Part shown: in pieces, positions 44,320-54,833 of the stretch
Numbering within the stretch: position 1 is the stretch's first letter
Layout of the letters: every line of letters begins with the position of its first letter
NCBI GenBank assembly: GCA_000827325.1
Contig: KN832889.1
Span: 1 to 64,000, forward strand
DNA length: 64,000 bases
Source of the DNA: Oidiodendron maius Zn
Lineage: Eukaryota; Ascomycota; Leotiomycetes; Myxotrichaceae
Direction of reading: 5' to 3'
Translations under genes and position numbers: made by a program
Notes under the pieces: model-generated
Seen by the model: only the letters and a program-made list of their open reading frames with translations
Database searches by the model: none
Told to the model about the DNA's origin: nothing

Positions 44320-45410
44320 ATGGGCAGCATACCCAACCTCGTCAGCGTCGTCTTGCTGCTCTTGTGGAGCGCAGACAGCACAGCAGCGGATTCACTCTTT
44401 GGTGATATTATAAGCGCTGCTCGAAAATTTACTGGTGGCCTGGCTCCAGTAGTTGAACTCGACTATGGTAAATTTCAAGGAGTCGGAGATAACATAACAG
44501 GAACATGCAATTATCTTGGTATTGCTCCTACCCTCCTGTCAGACAACCGCATTGATCGTGTCAATGGTCCTAATGGCCCTTCTTGTTATGCCTAGGAATA
44601 CCTTATGCCCATGAACCTCAATTTGCTCTGTCTACCCCAATCACAGAGCCTCTGTTGGGTATCCAGGATGTTTCTGATTACAGACCAGCTTGCCCACAGC
44701 ACGAAACCACCTCTGTCCTCGCCCCCAATGATCTGGGGCTTGGGGCTTTCGCTGGTGCCGTAGAGGCCTTGCTTTCTCAGCCTGTCCTCCGCGAATCCGA
44801 AGACTGCCTTAATATCAACGTGCAGGTTCCAAAAATATCCCAGAGGGTACAAAATTACCTGTCGTGCACTGGATATAAGTACCCACGGGATGTTCACTTA
44901 TATGTTATTCTACTCTGGACAGTCATGGAGGCGCTTTTGGGACTGGATCAAATGCTGCATGGCTGTCTCCAGTCAACGCAGTGCCTGGTATTTCTTACCA
45001 GGCGCAGAGATCGTTGACGGAATGTGGAGATTGGTATTCCCGTCATTTACGTCTCGTCCAATTACCGTCTTAATTCTTTCGGATTCAGTGCCTCTGAAGA
45101 GCTAGCTAAGGAAGGTCTTCTTAATCTTGGACTAAAAGATCAACGATTGGCGATGAAATGGATTAAGCAACACATTTCCAAGGTCGGTAATTGACCGCTT
45201 TCTTTCATGGGTTTCATACTACTACTAACTAAGATATTTGGCGAGGCTGACATGATGTTGCTAAATAGTTTGGCGGAGATCCAAATCAAATTACTATCTG
45301 GGGAGAGTACGCCGGGGGTGGTCTGTGAGAGCGCATCTCGTTGTCAACGATGGCGATAATGAAGACATTTTCCGTGGGGTAGTCGCCCAGTCTGGTGGCC
45401 TAGTATTTAG
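44320..45410 (+). pseudogene. Type-B carboxylesterase, N-terminal half, degenerate
   Basis: It has a signal peptide (VVLLLLWSADSTAAD), then VELDYGKFQGVGDN, with an intron joining NYLG to GIPYAHEPQ, then the Cys-bearing ESEDCLNINVQVP, all as in carboxylesterase family B. After VVHWI the oxyanion loop (usually YGGG) is lost in stops and shifts. VIYVSSNYRLNSFGFSASEE and GLKDQRLAMKWIKQHISK resume in another frame, then FGGDPNQITIWGE. The nucleophile elbow reads GEYAGGG instead of GESAGG, and one base appears to be missing just after, since VVAQSGGLVF is in a shifted frame. Homology ends at a donor-like GTAATT at 45411. No C-terminal half follows; a complementary one is at 29991-30985 on the opposite strand. 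Confidence 0.75.
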
Positions 45411-45779
45411 GTAATTTTAATATACTGCTGGCGCTGAGCATAAAAGTTACTGTACTGTAAATGCGATTGCGCGGAAAAAGTTCTGTGGCGCAGGTATTCA
45501 GGTGTGCCGAGTCATTTTGTCGCAAAGCGGAAAGATAGCCTAGATTTAGCTCGTCCCCTAATCATATCTGAAGTGTGGTGTAGCTGGGAGGAATGTATGC
45601 CGCCAACAGAGGCATCTTGTTGGTTGTGCTGCGCTGCTGCCTAAAGAACGAGATTGACTCGCAACATCCGGGTAAATATTTTGGGGGAGATGAATAAGAG
45701 AAGCACAGTCCGAGTTCATCTCGAAGTATAAGAGGGAAAAAGTTCACTGGATTACCAGCTAGGTTGTCACTGACGAGGC
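45411..45779. other. Gene-free stretch
   Basis: Sequence after the truncated esterase. It carries no recognisable esterase C-terminus and no other gene. Confidence 0.4.
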
Positions 45780-46712
45780 ATGACCATGTCCTACAACACA
45801 CTTCCGAATGAGATTGTCGTTGAGATCGCGAAATTCATTCGACGCCAGGACGTTAAGAACTTCGCAATCATTAATAAACGCACATACAATGTGTCCTACG
45901 ACCGACTAGAGGAACTGAGAGTGCTCAGGCGCAGAGCCAAAACATTAGCAACTCGATTCGCCCTTTGCACACCCACCGAACCTCGATGCGTCTATCGCGA
46001 TCCCTCGCTAGGGACCTACGGCTTGCCTCCTTGCTACGCTTCCACTTCTGGACCAGGTCCAAATAAAGACCACGACCATTCTGGAACCGGGAATAGCACC
46101 TTAGCCGATTCGGAGTATCTCGAGCTTAACGGTGATCTCCATTGGCTCCAACCTCTCAGCGAATCGGCATTAGAATGTCATGAGTGGCCGCAAGGCGAGC
46201 CTGCATCAAAAGAACATTTAGATGAGCTTGTTTTATCAGCGAAACGAGTTGGAGTGGAAATTCCCCAAGCATTTCTGACGTTTATGGGGTCAAAGGAGCT
46301 TATAGAGCGGATGTGGTTAGGAGGCAACTACTTCTTCCTTGGCCAATCACTGGTCAAATGCAATCCCGAGGATGATAAAGAAGGCGGGGGTTATGCCATT
46401 CGATTTTTTTGCGACCAGCAAGGTTGTGAATTCTGGTCTCTATATGTTGCCCCAGGGGGGCACCACGGCGTATTACGCAGGGATGATGTGGACTGTTGGC
46501 TATGTTCTGACCAAAGTCTTTATGGAAATACAGGAGCAGCCGTCGACAATCACCCGAACCCTAAACTTTATGAAGGCGTTCCTATAGCATGTAAGAAGCT
46601 GGACCTTTGGTTAGACTCTCCGAATTTTGAGCTTTGGTTAGCGGTGACGTATTTCTCTGGCTGTGGAGCAAAACGTGGTGGCATAGAGCACAAGATCACA
46701 CACTTAACATAA
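45780..46712 (+). CDS. F-box-like / SMI1-KNR4-like fungal protein
   Basis: Single exon, 310 residues. The first 45 residues form an F-box-like segment (YNTLPNEIVVEIAKFIRR, then FAIINKRTYNVSYDRL). The C-terminal part (about 165-310) carries a fold recurring in many fungal hypothetical proteins, with VEIPQAFLTFMGSKELIERM, then GGYAIRFFCDQQGCEFWSLY and a Trp/Gly-rich end, resembling the SMI1/KNR4 (SUKH-like) pattern. Function unknown; a role as a ubiquitin-ligase adaptor is possible from the F-box. The frame is intact despite lying between degenerate sequences. Confidence 0.65.
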   Translation: MTMSYNTLPNEIVVEIAKFIRRQDVKNFAIINKRTYNVSYDRLEELRVLRRRAKTLATRFALCTPTEPRCVYRDPSLGTYGLPPCYASTSGPGPNKDHDHSGTGNSTLADSEYLELNGDLHWLQPLSESALECHEWPQGEPASKEHLDELVLSAKRVGVEIPQAFLTFMGSKELIERMWLGGNYFFLGQSLVKCNPEDDKEGGGYAIRFFCDQQGCEFWSLYVAPGGHHGVLRRDDVDCWLCSDQSLYGNTGAAVDNHPNPKLYEGVPIACKKLDLWLDSPNFELWLAVTYFSGCGAKRGGIEHKITHLT

Positions 46713-47149
46713 CATGATTAGATAGATGCTAGAAAGGCCCCTAATTAATATAGCGCACATTTTGAAATTTGTACTTAGAGTAGAGGTAAAGCCGGTTTTG
46801 CAAGCGACTATAGAAAGAAATTGGTCATTGCCGCTACGAATGTTGTTTTGGAGGTGTAGAGCATCATTAGTAGGGAGGCACCTTTCATTTACGCCATACT
46901 GCCTAATTCGAGCACGCTGGCGCTTCCCTATAAAGTGCAGTCAGTATCATGTACGGATTTAAAATAGTAAGCACCGCCTTTAGCCAGTCTGTGCACTTAA
47001 AATTAGTATCTCAAGTGTTCAACTAATTAATAAATGTTCAATATTGTTTTTGGTAGCAGGACTGTCTATATCGTGATATGCACGCCTTACTACCATAAAA
47101 GGAGCCGAATCTCTAGTAGGAAATAATTTGCCTTAAGATCAAAGCTGAT
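46713..47149. other. Gene-free AT-rich stretch
   Basis: Stop-rich in all frames; no recognisable content. Confidence 0.35.
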
Positions 47150-48428
47150 CTAGTGCTCCACCTTCCAGCCCCGAAAGCATTTCACCTCCCAGGCCCGTCT
47201 CTTGACCGCCGATATCTCGGTGCGGGTCTCCATCTCCGACGTCTTGCGCCGGTAGAGCCTGAACTCTGCCGAGTCTCGATTCCCTTCCAAAAGCAGTTCG
47301 GAGTCACTGATGCCAGCCTTGAGAAATGCCTTGATCTTCCTCGGGATCTCCGTCAGGACCAATATGGCAAATATTCTCCTGAAATCGGGCTGGCCACAAA
47401 TCCTCCAGGCTTGTTTAGCTATTCTCTCTGAGCGGCGTAGCATATTAAAGTAACTTCCCATGATTTGAAGGTGGCTGCCGTGAAGATCTCTTTTCTCTAC
47501 CGCTGCATTGAAGCTCGAGAGGGTGATATACGGGCGAGTCGGCCCTATTTCAGTCGAAGCTCCGTCGAGGCATATTTTTCTGCTCCCTCTTTGCCATCTC
47601 CCTTGGCTCCATCTTCTCTTTCTTTAGCACCTGAATTATCTCCCTCCCATCCAGCTCTGGCGCTACAGACTCTTTATCTACAAGCTCTTCCAGCTTAGAA
47701 ATAGGCCAGAAGCCACCTGCTTGGGGGATTCCCGACAAAGGGTCAACAACGGCGCCCAAGAGCTTTCGGCCAAGGCGTGGTTTACGTGACATGTCACGAG
47801 ACCGAGTCAAGTTCGTACCATGGTCAAAATGCAGGGCGTAAAGTCGTTTGCCGAGATCCGTAATGACATTTGGCTCTGCGCGCCTTCAACGGATATCGGG
47901 CCACGCCCCAGTCCCTGATGGTCATCATGGTTTGGTTGGGGCCATTGGAAGTGAGAATCCCATTCGGTGGTCCAGCCTTGTCGCTGATCAGCCAGAGGTT
48001 ACCATCTTTCACTTTCACCGCCTCTTCTTCTTTTGCCGACGAGCCCAGCATCATCTTCCTGGATCATTTCGGTCCGAGGGATTGGGTCGCTGACTATTGC
48101 CTCAAGGCCGATCTGCAGCAATGACTTGGGTCCGACATGACAGGCCTGAAGAAGCCAATACTGCTGGTCTGAAGTGGTTGTGCTTGGTGCGAGGAAGGGA
48201 ATGTGCCGCGCGGAGCAAGAAAGATGTTTTGTGTTGGTTGTCGCGCCGGCAGATGACCTTGGGAAGACCTGGTTCCGAGTTGGTGGGGGATACCTGCCCG
48301 AGAGATATCTCGGAATCGTGAAGACAGACGTGGTGATCCGTTAGGTGCGGCAGTATATCTACTAGTACTGTAGTCGAATATGCCTTTGACAGTGCTAGTA
48401 ATTTCGTGATTTTACTAATACCTGCCAA
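47150..48428 (-). pseudogene. Degenerate region with a kinase-associated N-terminal fragment
   Basis: The minus frame 47461-47150 (103 codons) resembles the N-terminal region found in front of some fungal protein-kinase-like proteins (FRRIFAILVLTEIPRKIKAFL ... CFRGWK), but no kinase domain follows; the frame stops and AT-rich sequence begins. Further minus frames at 47550-47810, 47824-48054 and 48102-48428 look partly coding but do not join into one protein. I read the region as one or two decayed genes. Identity is uncertain. Confidence 0.3.
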
Positions 48429-49144
48429 CGATTGCCAATAATCGCCAGCGCCCGCCAGCTACACAGACCACCTGCCGGTAAGTAGCTATTATGCCATTAG
48501 TAGCTCGTAGGCAGATGGTCAGTGCAGTTGGTGGGCGTTGATGATTGTTGGTGGCTGTCGGCCATTGTTTGGCGACCGTTGGCAAATCATGAAATCACTG
48601 GCACCTCCCGATTTGCGGATTTTACTAGGACACATATCGTTGAGCTAGTAGATACTGGCATCCCTTCCGTAAACTAGGCGTTTATATACAGGAGAGGTTT
48701 AATAGAATTAGAGGTATTCTTTATATCAGGTAATTGAGTATAGAAAGGTAATTTTCTCGATTTTCCAGCTGGATTCTCGAGAAAGTGATTGTATCTATGA
48801 ATTCCATAGCCCCTATTACTATATATATATATATGGGGGAGGGGTAGGATATTACCGAAACGGGCAATATATTTTAGCCGAATCCGGCAATGCTATTTCA
48901 CCTTACTAGCCTAATACAGTAATGGTCTAGTGCAATTGCGCCTCAATCTGCCGATAACCAGCGTATACGTAAAGTTACCAATTCGTGCCGTACGCTGCTT
49001 TAAGAGCTCATAGCTATTTATACTAGAACAGACGACTGTCTGCATAGGAGCTCAAGATTCTATAGCTCCCATTGTCTTGCCTGTGAAGATTTTGAGAACA
49101 TTTCGTACTTCTCCCCTATAACCTACCACTCGTAAAGAACTACC
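48429..49144. other. Gene-free stretch with TA microsatellite
   Basis: Contains an alternating TA run near 48818-48832. Short inverted matches (TGCCAACG near 48423 and CGTTGGCA near 48577) flank about 150 bp and may be a degraded miniature element. This is the promoter side of the O-methyltransferase gene. Confidence 0.35.
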
Positions 49145-50654
49145 ATGGCGGCCACAGCTTCCCCCTTGACGCGCCTGGCCGAGCAATTGCTAGAGCAAGC
49201 TAAGGCTCTGGATGCCTACAATGCGTCGAATAACCTCCCACCGGCGTCCTTTGACACCGAAAGCTTCGTTGAACTGCCATTAGAGGTCGAGAATCAGCGC
49301 CGGGCGGTTATCGACATGGCGCAAGATTTAAAACGGCTTGCGCAGGGCCCGCGGGACCTGCTCTTCGACTTATGGAACATGGTAAGTGGGAATATTACTT
49401 GCACCACCACAGGCATGAAATCAACATTGCAGGAAATGCGTGGCTGACTCTGGTGCGCCGAGATGTAGTTCGCTGACCTCGCCAACTTCCACTTCATCTA
49501 TCATCATAACCTCCCCCAGCACGTCCCGCTTGAGGGCACCACTACTTATGGCGAGATTGCGGCTGCCGTGGGCGTCGACGAGGTGCTCGTGCGTCGTATG
49601 CTCCGCATCGCCATGATTAATCGGCTCTTCGTCGAGACGCCCGAAGGCCGGGTCGGACATTCGGCTGCCTCACGCATCCTGCGCCTAGAGCCGGCGGGAA
49701 TGGATGCTGGCGGATTCTTCATTGAGGAGATGTTTGTACGTCGCCCCCCTCTTTCCTTTCCCCTCTACCTCCGATCCACATCCGCTGACTACTGTCGTCC
49801 AGCCCGCGGCTGCCAAGATGGTAGAAGCCATGAAAAAGTATCCCGGATCGGGTGAGCCCAACGAGACGGGATTCAATCTCGCCTTCAACACGAGCCGGCC
49901 CTTCTACCGCGAGCTGCAGGCCACGCCGGAGCGGGTGCGCCGCTTCGGTTTCGCAATGCGCTGGTTCACGAGCGGGGGCCGCTTCTCCGTCGATCACCTC
50001 GTCAAAGGGTACGACTGGGCTGCGTTTGATCATGAGGGCGGGGTCCTGGTTGACGTGGGCGGAGGCCACGGCGCCATTACATTTGCGCTGGCGCAGGCCA
50101 CGAAGAACCTACGCTTCGTCGTGCAAGATTTGCCCGTCGTGGCAGCGCAGGGTGCCAAGACAGTCCCCAGCGAACTCCAAGACCGCGTCTCCTTCCAGGC
50201 ACATGACTTTTTCACCCCGCAGCCTGTTAAGGGGGCCGATATCTACTTCTTGCGTACCATACTCCACAACTGGTCTGATGTACAAGCCTCACGCATCCTT
50301 GGGCAACTGCTGCCTGCCTTAAAGGACGGTTCACGCATCGTTGTCTACGAGTTCCTCCCGGGAGATGTTGCCACGACTGCATGGACCGACAAGCAGCCAT
50401 TGTAAGTAACCCGCGGGCCGAGGTGTTCCGCTGCAAGCGGAAGAGGAGATTACAATGCTAATTTACCGTGTAGCAATATGGACATGATCCAAGCCATCGG
50501 GTTCAACTCGATCGAGCGCACCGCCTCTGACTGGGCACGTCTCTTCCAGTCAGTCGACCGCCGCCTCGAGTTCCTAGGGACCCGCACGTCGCCGGGCAGT
50601 AACATGTCGCTCATCGAAGCACAGTTCCATGAGGATGGGAACCACGTCGCGTAG
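49145..50654 (+). CDS. O-methyltransferase, SAM-dependent (cluster OMT 1)
   Basis: Four exons: 49145-49381, 49469-49735, 49803-50401, 50474-50654. Introns are 87, 67 and 72 nt and phases close at 427 residues. The N-terminal winged-helix dimerisation domain (TYGEIAAAVGVDEVLVRRMLR) is followed by the class I methyltransferase core: VLVDVGGGHGAITFALAQA (SAM motif I), LRFVVQDLPVV (motif II), DIYFLRTILHNWSD (with the catalytic His usual for this family) and ILGQLLPALKDGSRIVVYE. This is the fungal plant-type O-methyltransferase family, which methylates hydroxyls of polyketides and other phenolics. Its position in the polyketide synthase neighbourhood suggests it acts on that product. GC content is higher than in the flanking AT-rich desert. 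Confidence 0.88.
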
Positions 50655-51378
50655 AGAGTAAATAGTAGTACTGGTATGGGAAGAGGGTAAGGCGTGAACG
50701 GGAAGTCTCTTCGATGATCTAAGAAGAGAGTATGGAAAAATATGGCAGAAAATATATTTATATATCTATTTTAGGCTTTATAAAGTAAATTCAAGCAATT
50801 AGTAAAAGTTTTATAAGTGGGAAGTCACAGCATGCAGGCGCAGTTGGATAGTAATGTGAAACTTAGTATATTCACCAAGACTGCAATGAGTTTAAAATGA
50901 GAGTAAGAAGGTCCTTCGTTACTTGATACTGAACATTCTACTAAGGCACTTACTATTCTTTCTAAACAGTCACTAATAGCGTTAAAGACAGATTGGCCAA
51001 AGGCTGAAGCACTTCAATACAGGAAGCTGGTGGCTAAGTAGGATTGACCATGATATAATTAGGTCTAAGTCGGTTGGTGAGAGGCACTGAAGAAGTACAA
51101 AGACAAGATGAGGCGAACGTCTCATAGTAATTTTACCACCCGTCTATATCGGGAGCCAAAGTTATCTGGGACAATTAAGTCAACCAAAGCCACTTTATCA
51201 ATTACGAAACAGTCCTTCATATTCACGCTCTTACCTTTATTATGTTGTTCGATATTTGAACTAGACGTGCCGTATATATATTTTATATTGTAGGCCTAAC
51301 CGAAGTAGTAGAAGCATAAAGAGCCGGTGGCATTGAGCTTTTAATAAAAGATTCTGCCTAATCTAATTCTCCCATTTT
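50655..51378. other. Gene-free AT-rich stretch
   Basis: No gene recognised; the frame 51108-51293 is short and featureless. It separates convergently oriented genes. Confidence 0.35.
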
Positions 51379-51905
51379 TCACCAGGAAAAGACACCATCC
51401 TTTCCGAAGTGTCCCTGGCTCTCCAGCTCCTGCAGCCTTACCTTCAACCTCCCGGCCACGTATACACCGTAGGCAGGGCCATGTGGTGGGGTGGGCTTGC
51501 TGGTGTCAAATTTTAAGAACGGCACGTTGCTCTTGCCCTCAACCGCCTTCCGGACGGCATCGAACTCCTCATCTTCATACCCTCCGCCGAAGACGACGGC
51601 TTGCGGTGGCTGGGAGTAATTCTTGCTTCCGACGTTATCCGGGTTTTCCGGAGGGACCTCGCCAGTTAGGACGAGTGGGATTTCGGCGCTGGCAGCGGCG
51701 GCGCTAAGGCAGACGTGAATATCTGGAGAAGATAGAAGCGTCAGCAGCGGGATCAGGATCAAGAGGGTAAGAGAGGGGGATAGTAGACGGCAGGAGGCGC
51801 GGAATATTTACATTCATATTCTGGCTGCACGGTCTTCGCGGCGGCCCGAGCAATTTCGGCATGTTTGCCGCAGGCGATTAGAGGGATTGCCTTTGCATCA
51901 GACAT
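51379..51905 (-). CDS. Small conserved fungal protein (function unknown)
   Basis: Two exons, 51905-51812 and 51722-51379, with an 89-nt intron; phases close at 145 residues. It starts SDAKAIPLIACGKHAEIARA and contains PQAVVFGGGYEDEEFDAVRK and GPAYGVYVAGRLKVRLQELE. I recognise this as a recurring small fungal protein that appears cytosolic, with an alternating strand-helix pattern like a nucleotide-binding or flavodoxin-like fold. No enzymatic motif is assigned. The Gly-rich FGGGYEDEEF stretch is the best-conserved-looking part. It lies between an O-methyltransferase and the membrane protein of the polyketide cluster. Family members are not cluster-specific as far as I know, so membership is uncertain. 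Confidence 0.75.
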
Positions 51906-53169
51906 GATTAAAGCTGTTGGATGATGAAGACGGCGTTTTCAAAGAGTGTTTGTAGGTTATTTGATCTCGGCTGGACGTCGATGCCACGAAAGCTCGAGAA
52001 CGAAAGACGCAGTGAACTGATATAAGAGAAGAGTCGTAGCAGTGGGATGCCGATCGCTTCATTTCTCGACAGCTGAGAGAGGGGTAATTGCCGACCGCAG
52101 CACCGGTCCAGTCCGCAGCGCCAAGTTCAGGGATATTCTGCACAGACGAAACTACATGCCGGATACAGAAATGAGCGCCGCAATTTGACTTTTTGCTTTC
52201 CTATGATGCAAAAGTATAACCCTGAATGAAAGTATACGCGCTAGTCAAACAATTTATAACCCAATTGAAACTTGCTGACCTTCGTATTAGCATGAAAATC
52301 CTGAAGAGGGTTAGTGGGTTACTGCACAGGGTTTAACTTTCGGCCCCTACGATGTACAACGTACTATGCTGTACAGCCTCGCTACTAAAGTATATATAGC
52401 TCAATGTGGAGCTGTACCGGCTCTTTTGCTTCCCCTGGGTTTCTCCGTGTGGCACCGTCCCCCCTTGCTATCCCAAGCTGTAATCTTGCGGCAATGCGAC
52501 GCAGTCTTGGGTTGCTAACATCGTGTGCCCCACGTGTGTTCCCTGCCAAAGTGCCATCACACAAGTCGCAGTCTAACGCGTGTCTACCCTGTTCTGACCG
52601 TTACGAGGTCGGAATGCACATGGGATGCCCCTGCCAGGGTGCCACCGCACAGTTGCATTCTCATTGTGCATCTACTTGTTGGTGCGATGCACCGTTGTCG
52701 GTTATCTGAATTGGTGCGGAGGCACCCCGTCGGGCTTCCGACTAACCCCTCAGCTTATTGTACCACTACTGTACGACGCAGGGCAGCAAGCATGAGGGGA
52801 AATCGTCTCCGACCGTGCCGCATCTTGTGCGCATTTTGTGCCTCATCTAGTGCCACAGCCACACTGATTGGCAGAGGCGGTTTGGGAAACGTTCGTCCGA
52901 TTGTACTGGGCGGCGGTTATGTGATGATGTGACAATCGTAGGCGCTAGAGTTTCGTGGAAGGCGTATTACTCGGCGGCGGGGGTGTTGAGTTTCTGTGCC
53001 CCATTTCTGTATCATGTGCTAATAATAGCGGCTCAGCTCATTGCAACAATAATCTGCTGTTGTGCGACATAATATAAATCGGGCTATCACGGCTGCTTGT
53101 TCTACCTTTTGCGTGCTCATGCCTTCTAGCTACCAATAGGCCTTCAATAATCTACTTTCGGTTGTCACT
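51906..53169. other. Gene-free stretch, 1.26 kb, with imperfect 88-bp duplication
   Basis: Contains two related segments about 88 bp apart, starting CCTGCCAAAGTGCCATCACA (52542) and CCTGCCAGGGTGCCACCGCA (52630). Open frames here (52404-52709, 52525-52932) read through these repeats and have no domain. The right half is presumably the promoter of the membrane-protein gene. Confidence 0.4.
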
Positions 53170-54405
53170 ATGGAATTCGCTTTTCCCACAGAGCAGGTAG
53201 CGCCTACCTTCGGTGGGCGCGCCCCCATCGTTATGGGCATAGCATGGGCTGGCCTTGGCTTGACAACAATGCTTGTCATACCGCGAGTATACCTGCGGTT
53301 TGTGCGCGGGAATCAAATCAAGGAGCAGGATGTGTCTATGGGGTTCGCCCTTCTCTCTTGGGTAAGGATTTTTCGTTATATATTATCTAAATTGATCTTT
53401 GCTGAAATTGGGCACAGGCAATTGGGGTTGCTGCGACCTGTCTGCTTACCGTCGCCTGTCATCATGGCCTCGGAACACACATATTTGAGCTTACCTATGA
53501 CAATATCGTTATAGCCTTCAAGTACGAGTGGATTGCGGTCTCTCTAGCAGCTTTTTCTGCTGGCGTTTCCAAAGCCTCCGTGGTTGCTTATTTACTTGTT
53601 GTCCAAGGCAGAAGCACGTCAATGAGGAAGTGGGTCTGGTTTTTGTATTTCATGGCCGCCTCAAACCTGGCCCTTAATTTTGCCATCATGTTTATCATGA
53701 TTTACCGATGCAATCCTCCGGAGTCGGCGTGGAACTTGACTTTTGAGGGGAACTGCTACAGTTCAGAACATCTCTTCACCCCAGTAGGGCTTCTTCAGTC
53801 AAGTAAGTCACCCTTCCAAACGCCTCATAATAGTGCATAGCTAATATCTCTGCCCCTTAGCTTGGAATGCTGTTTCGGATCTCGTGCTGGCAATCTACCC
53901 CGTCTTTATCGTGTACAGGCTCCAGATCGCGCTCCGACTCAAGGTTTTCCTTTGTATCATTATGGGCCTTGGCTTGATCGCGAGCGCCTTCAGCTTCGTC
54001 AAATTATATCCTCTGGTTCAGATCATTCAGCATATACCCGAGGACGCAACATATCAGCTATCAATCATCTGCATCTGGGGCTATATCGAACTGTGGGTCG
54101 TGCTTATCGCCTTGTCTATTCCACCTATTTGGCCTCTCTTGAAACCATATTTCGGTGAGGCGATAGCCAACGGTAGTTGGAGTTGGAGCTGGACGAAGTC
54201 GAGACGCAGATACGCAAAGGGTGGAAGCTCGAGCGACAACAGCAGAGATTGGAAGAGCCTCAGGAGTCCAGAAGAGTCAAAGAATCAAAAGCAACCTTCA
54301 ATGTCGTCGGAGAGCGGCGATGGTCATGAATTCTCACCAAATCACCATGGCAGCGCTATCAGAGCGAAGACCGAGATCATGGTGACTTCAGAAAGTTTCG
54401 TTTAA
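53170..54405 (+). CDS. Seven-helix integral membrane protein, fungal rhodopsin-domain / PTH11-like
   Basis: Three exons: 53170-53361, 53418-53802, 53861-54405. Introns are 56 and 58 nt and phases close at 373 residues. Seven hydrophobic segments are visible, starting APIVMGIAWAGLGLTTMLVI and including FKYEWIAVSLAAFSAGVSK, VWFLYFMAASNLALNFAIM, WNAVSDLVLAIYPVFIVYR, LCIIMGLGLIASAFSFVKL and ELWVVLIALSIPPIWPLLKP. The WN..SDL.LA.YP motif after helix 5 and the NC-containing extracellular loop are typical of the fungal rhodopsin-domain family that includes PTH11-like receptors. The cytosolic tail is Ser/Lys/Asp-rich. No N-terminal CFEM domain. It may sense an extracellular signal; the ligand is unknown. 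It is convergent with the polyketide synthase gene. Confidence 0.82.
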
Positions 54406-54833
54406 TTTTTCCTTGGGTTATGGGGGCGAAATCGGTGCTAAAATGGGTGTCCTGGTAACTCAGACAGTCATATCTGATTTGTAACTTATATTTTATGGTA
54501 GCGGGATAAGGTAGTCTTAAGCTTTAGTTTCGCTTTATTATACCTCAATGACATTTATACCTCAATGATTTGTTCACATACACCTTTCTCACTGAATTAG
54601 TCTCAATATGTGTAGTAGCTCTATGTTACGACAGGAAATGTAAATTCCTTTTAGACTACGAATTTTGAAAGTTATTCCTATGTCAACAAAGGATTTATCA
54701 ATGTTTATTTAAACTGAGTAAACTTTATTTAATTCATCCAGTTCTATCTCTATTAGTATGCAAACGCTAAGTCGAATCGCTAAGTAGATAATAATAGGAA
54801 GTAAAATTTGCGGCTATTAATATAATGTGGAGG
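54406..54833. other. AT-rich convergent intergenic stretch
   Basis: 3' ends of the membrane-protein gene and the polyketide synthase gene face each other here. No gene recognised. Confidence 0.4.

Noticed and set aside
44583-45105. Second, separate ORFs in the esterase N-half
   Set aside because: They are shifted-frame pieces of one degenerate carboxylesterase.
48423-48585. Miniature inverted-repeat element
   Set aside because: Only 8-bp perfect inverted matches were seen and no target duplication; not enough to call.
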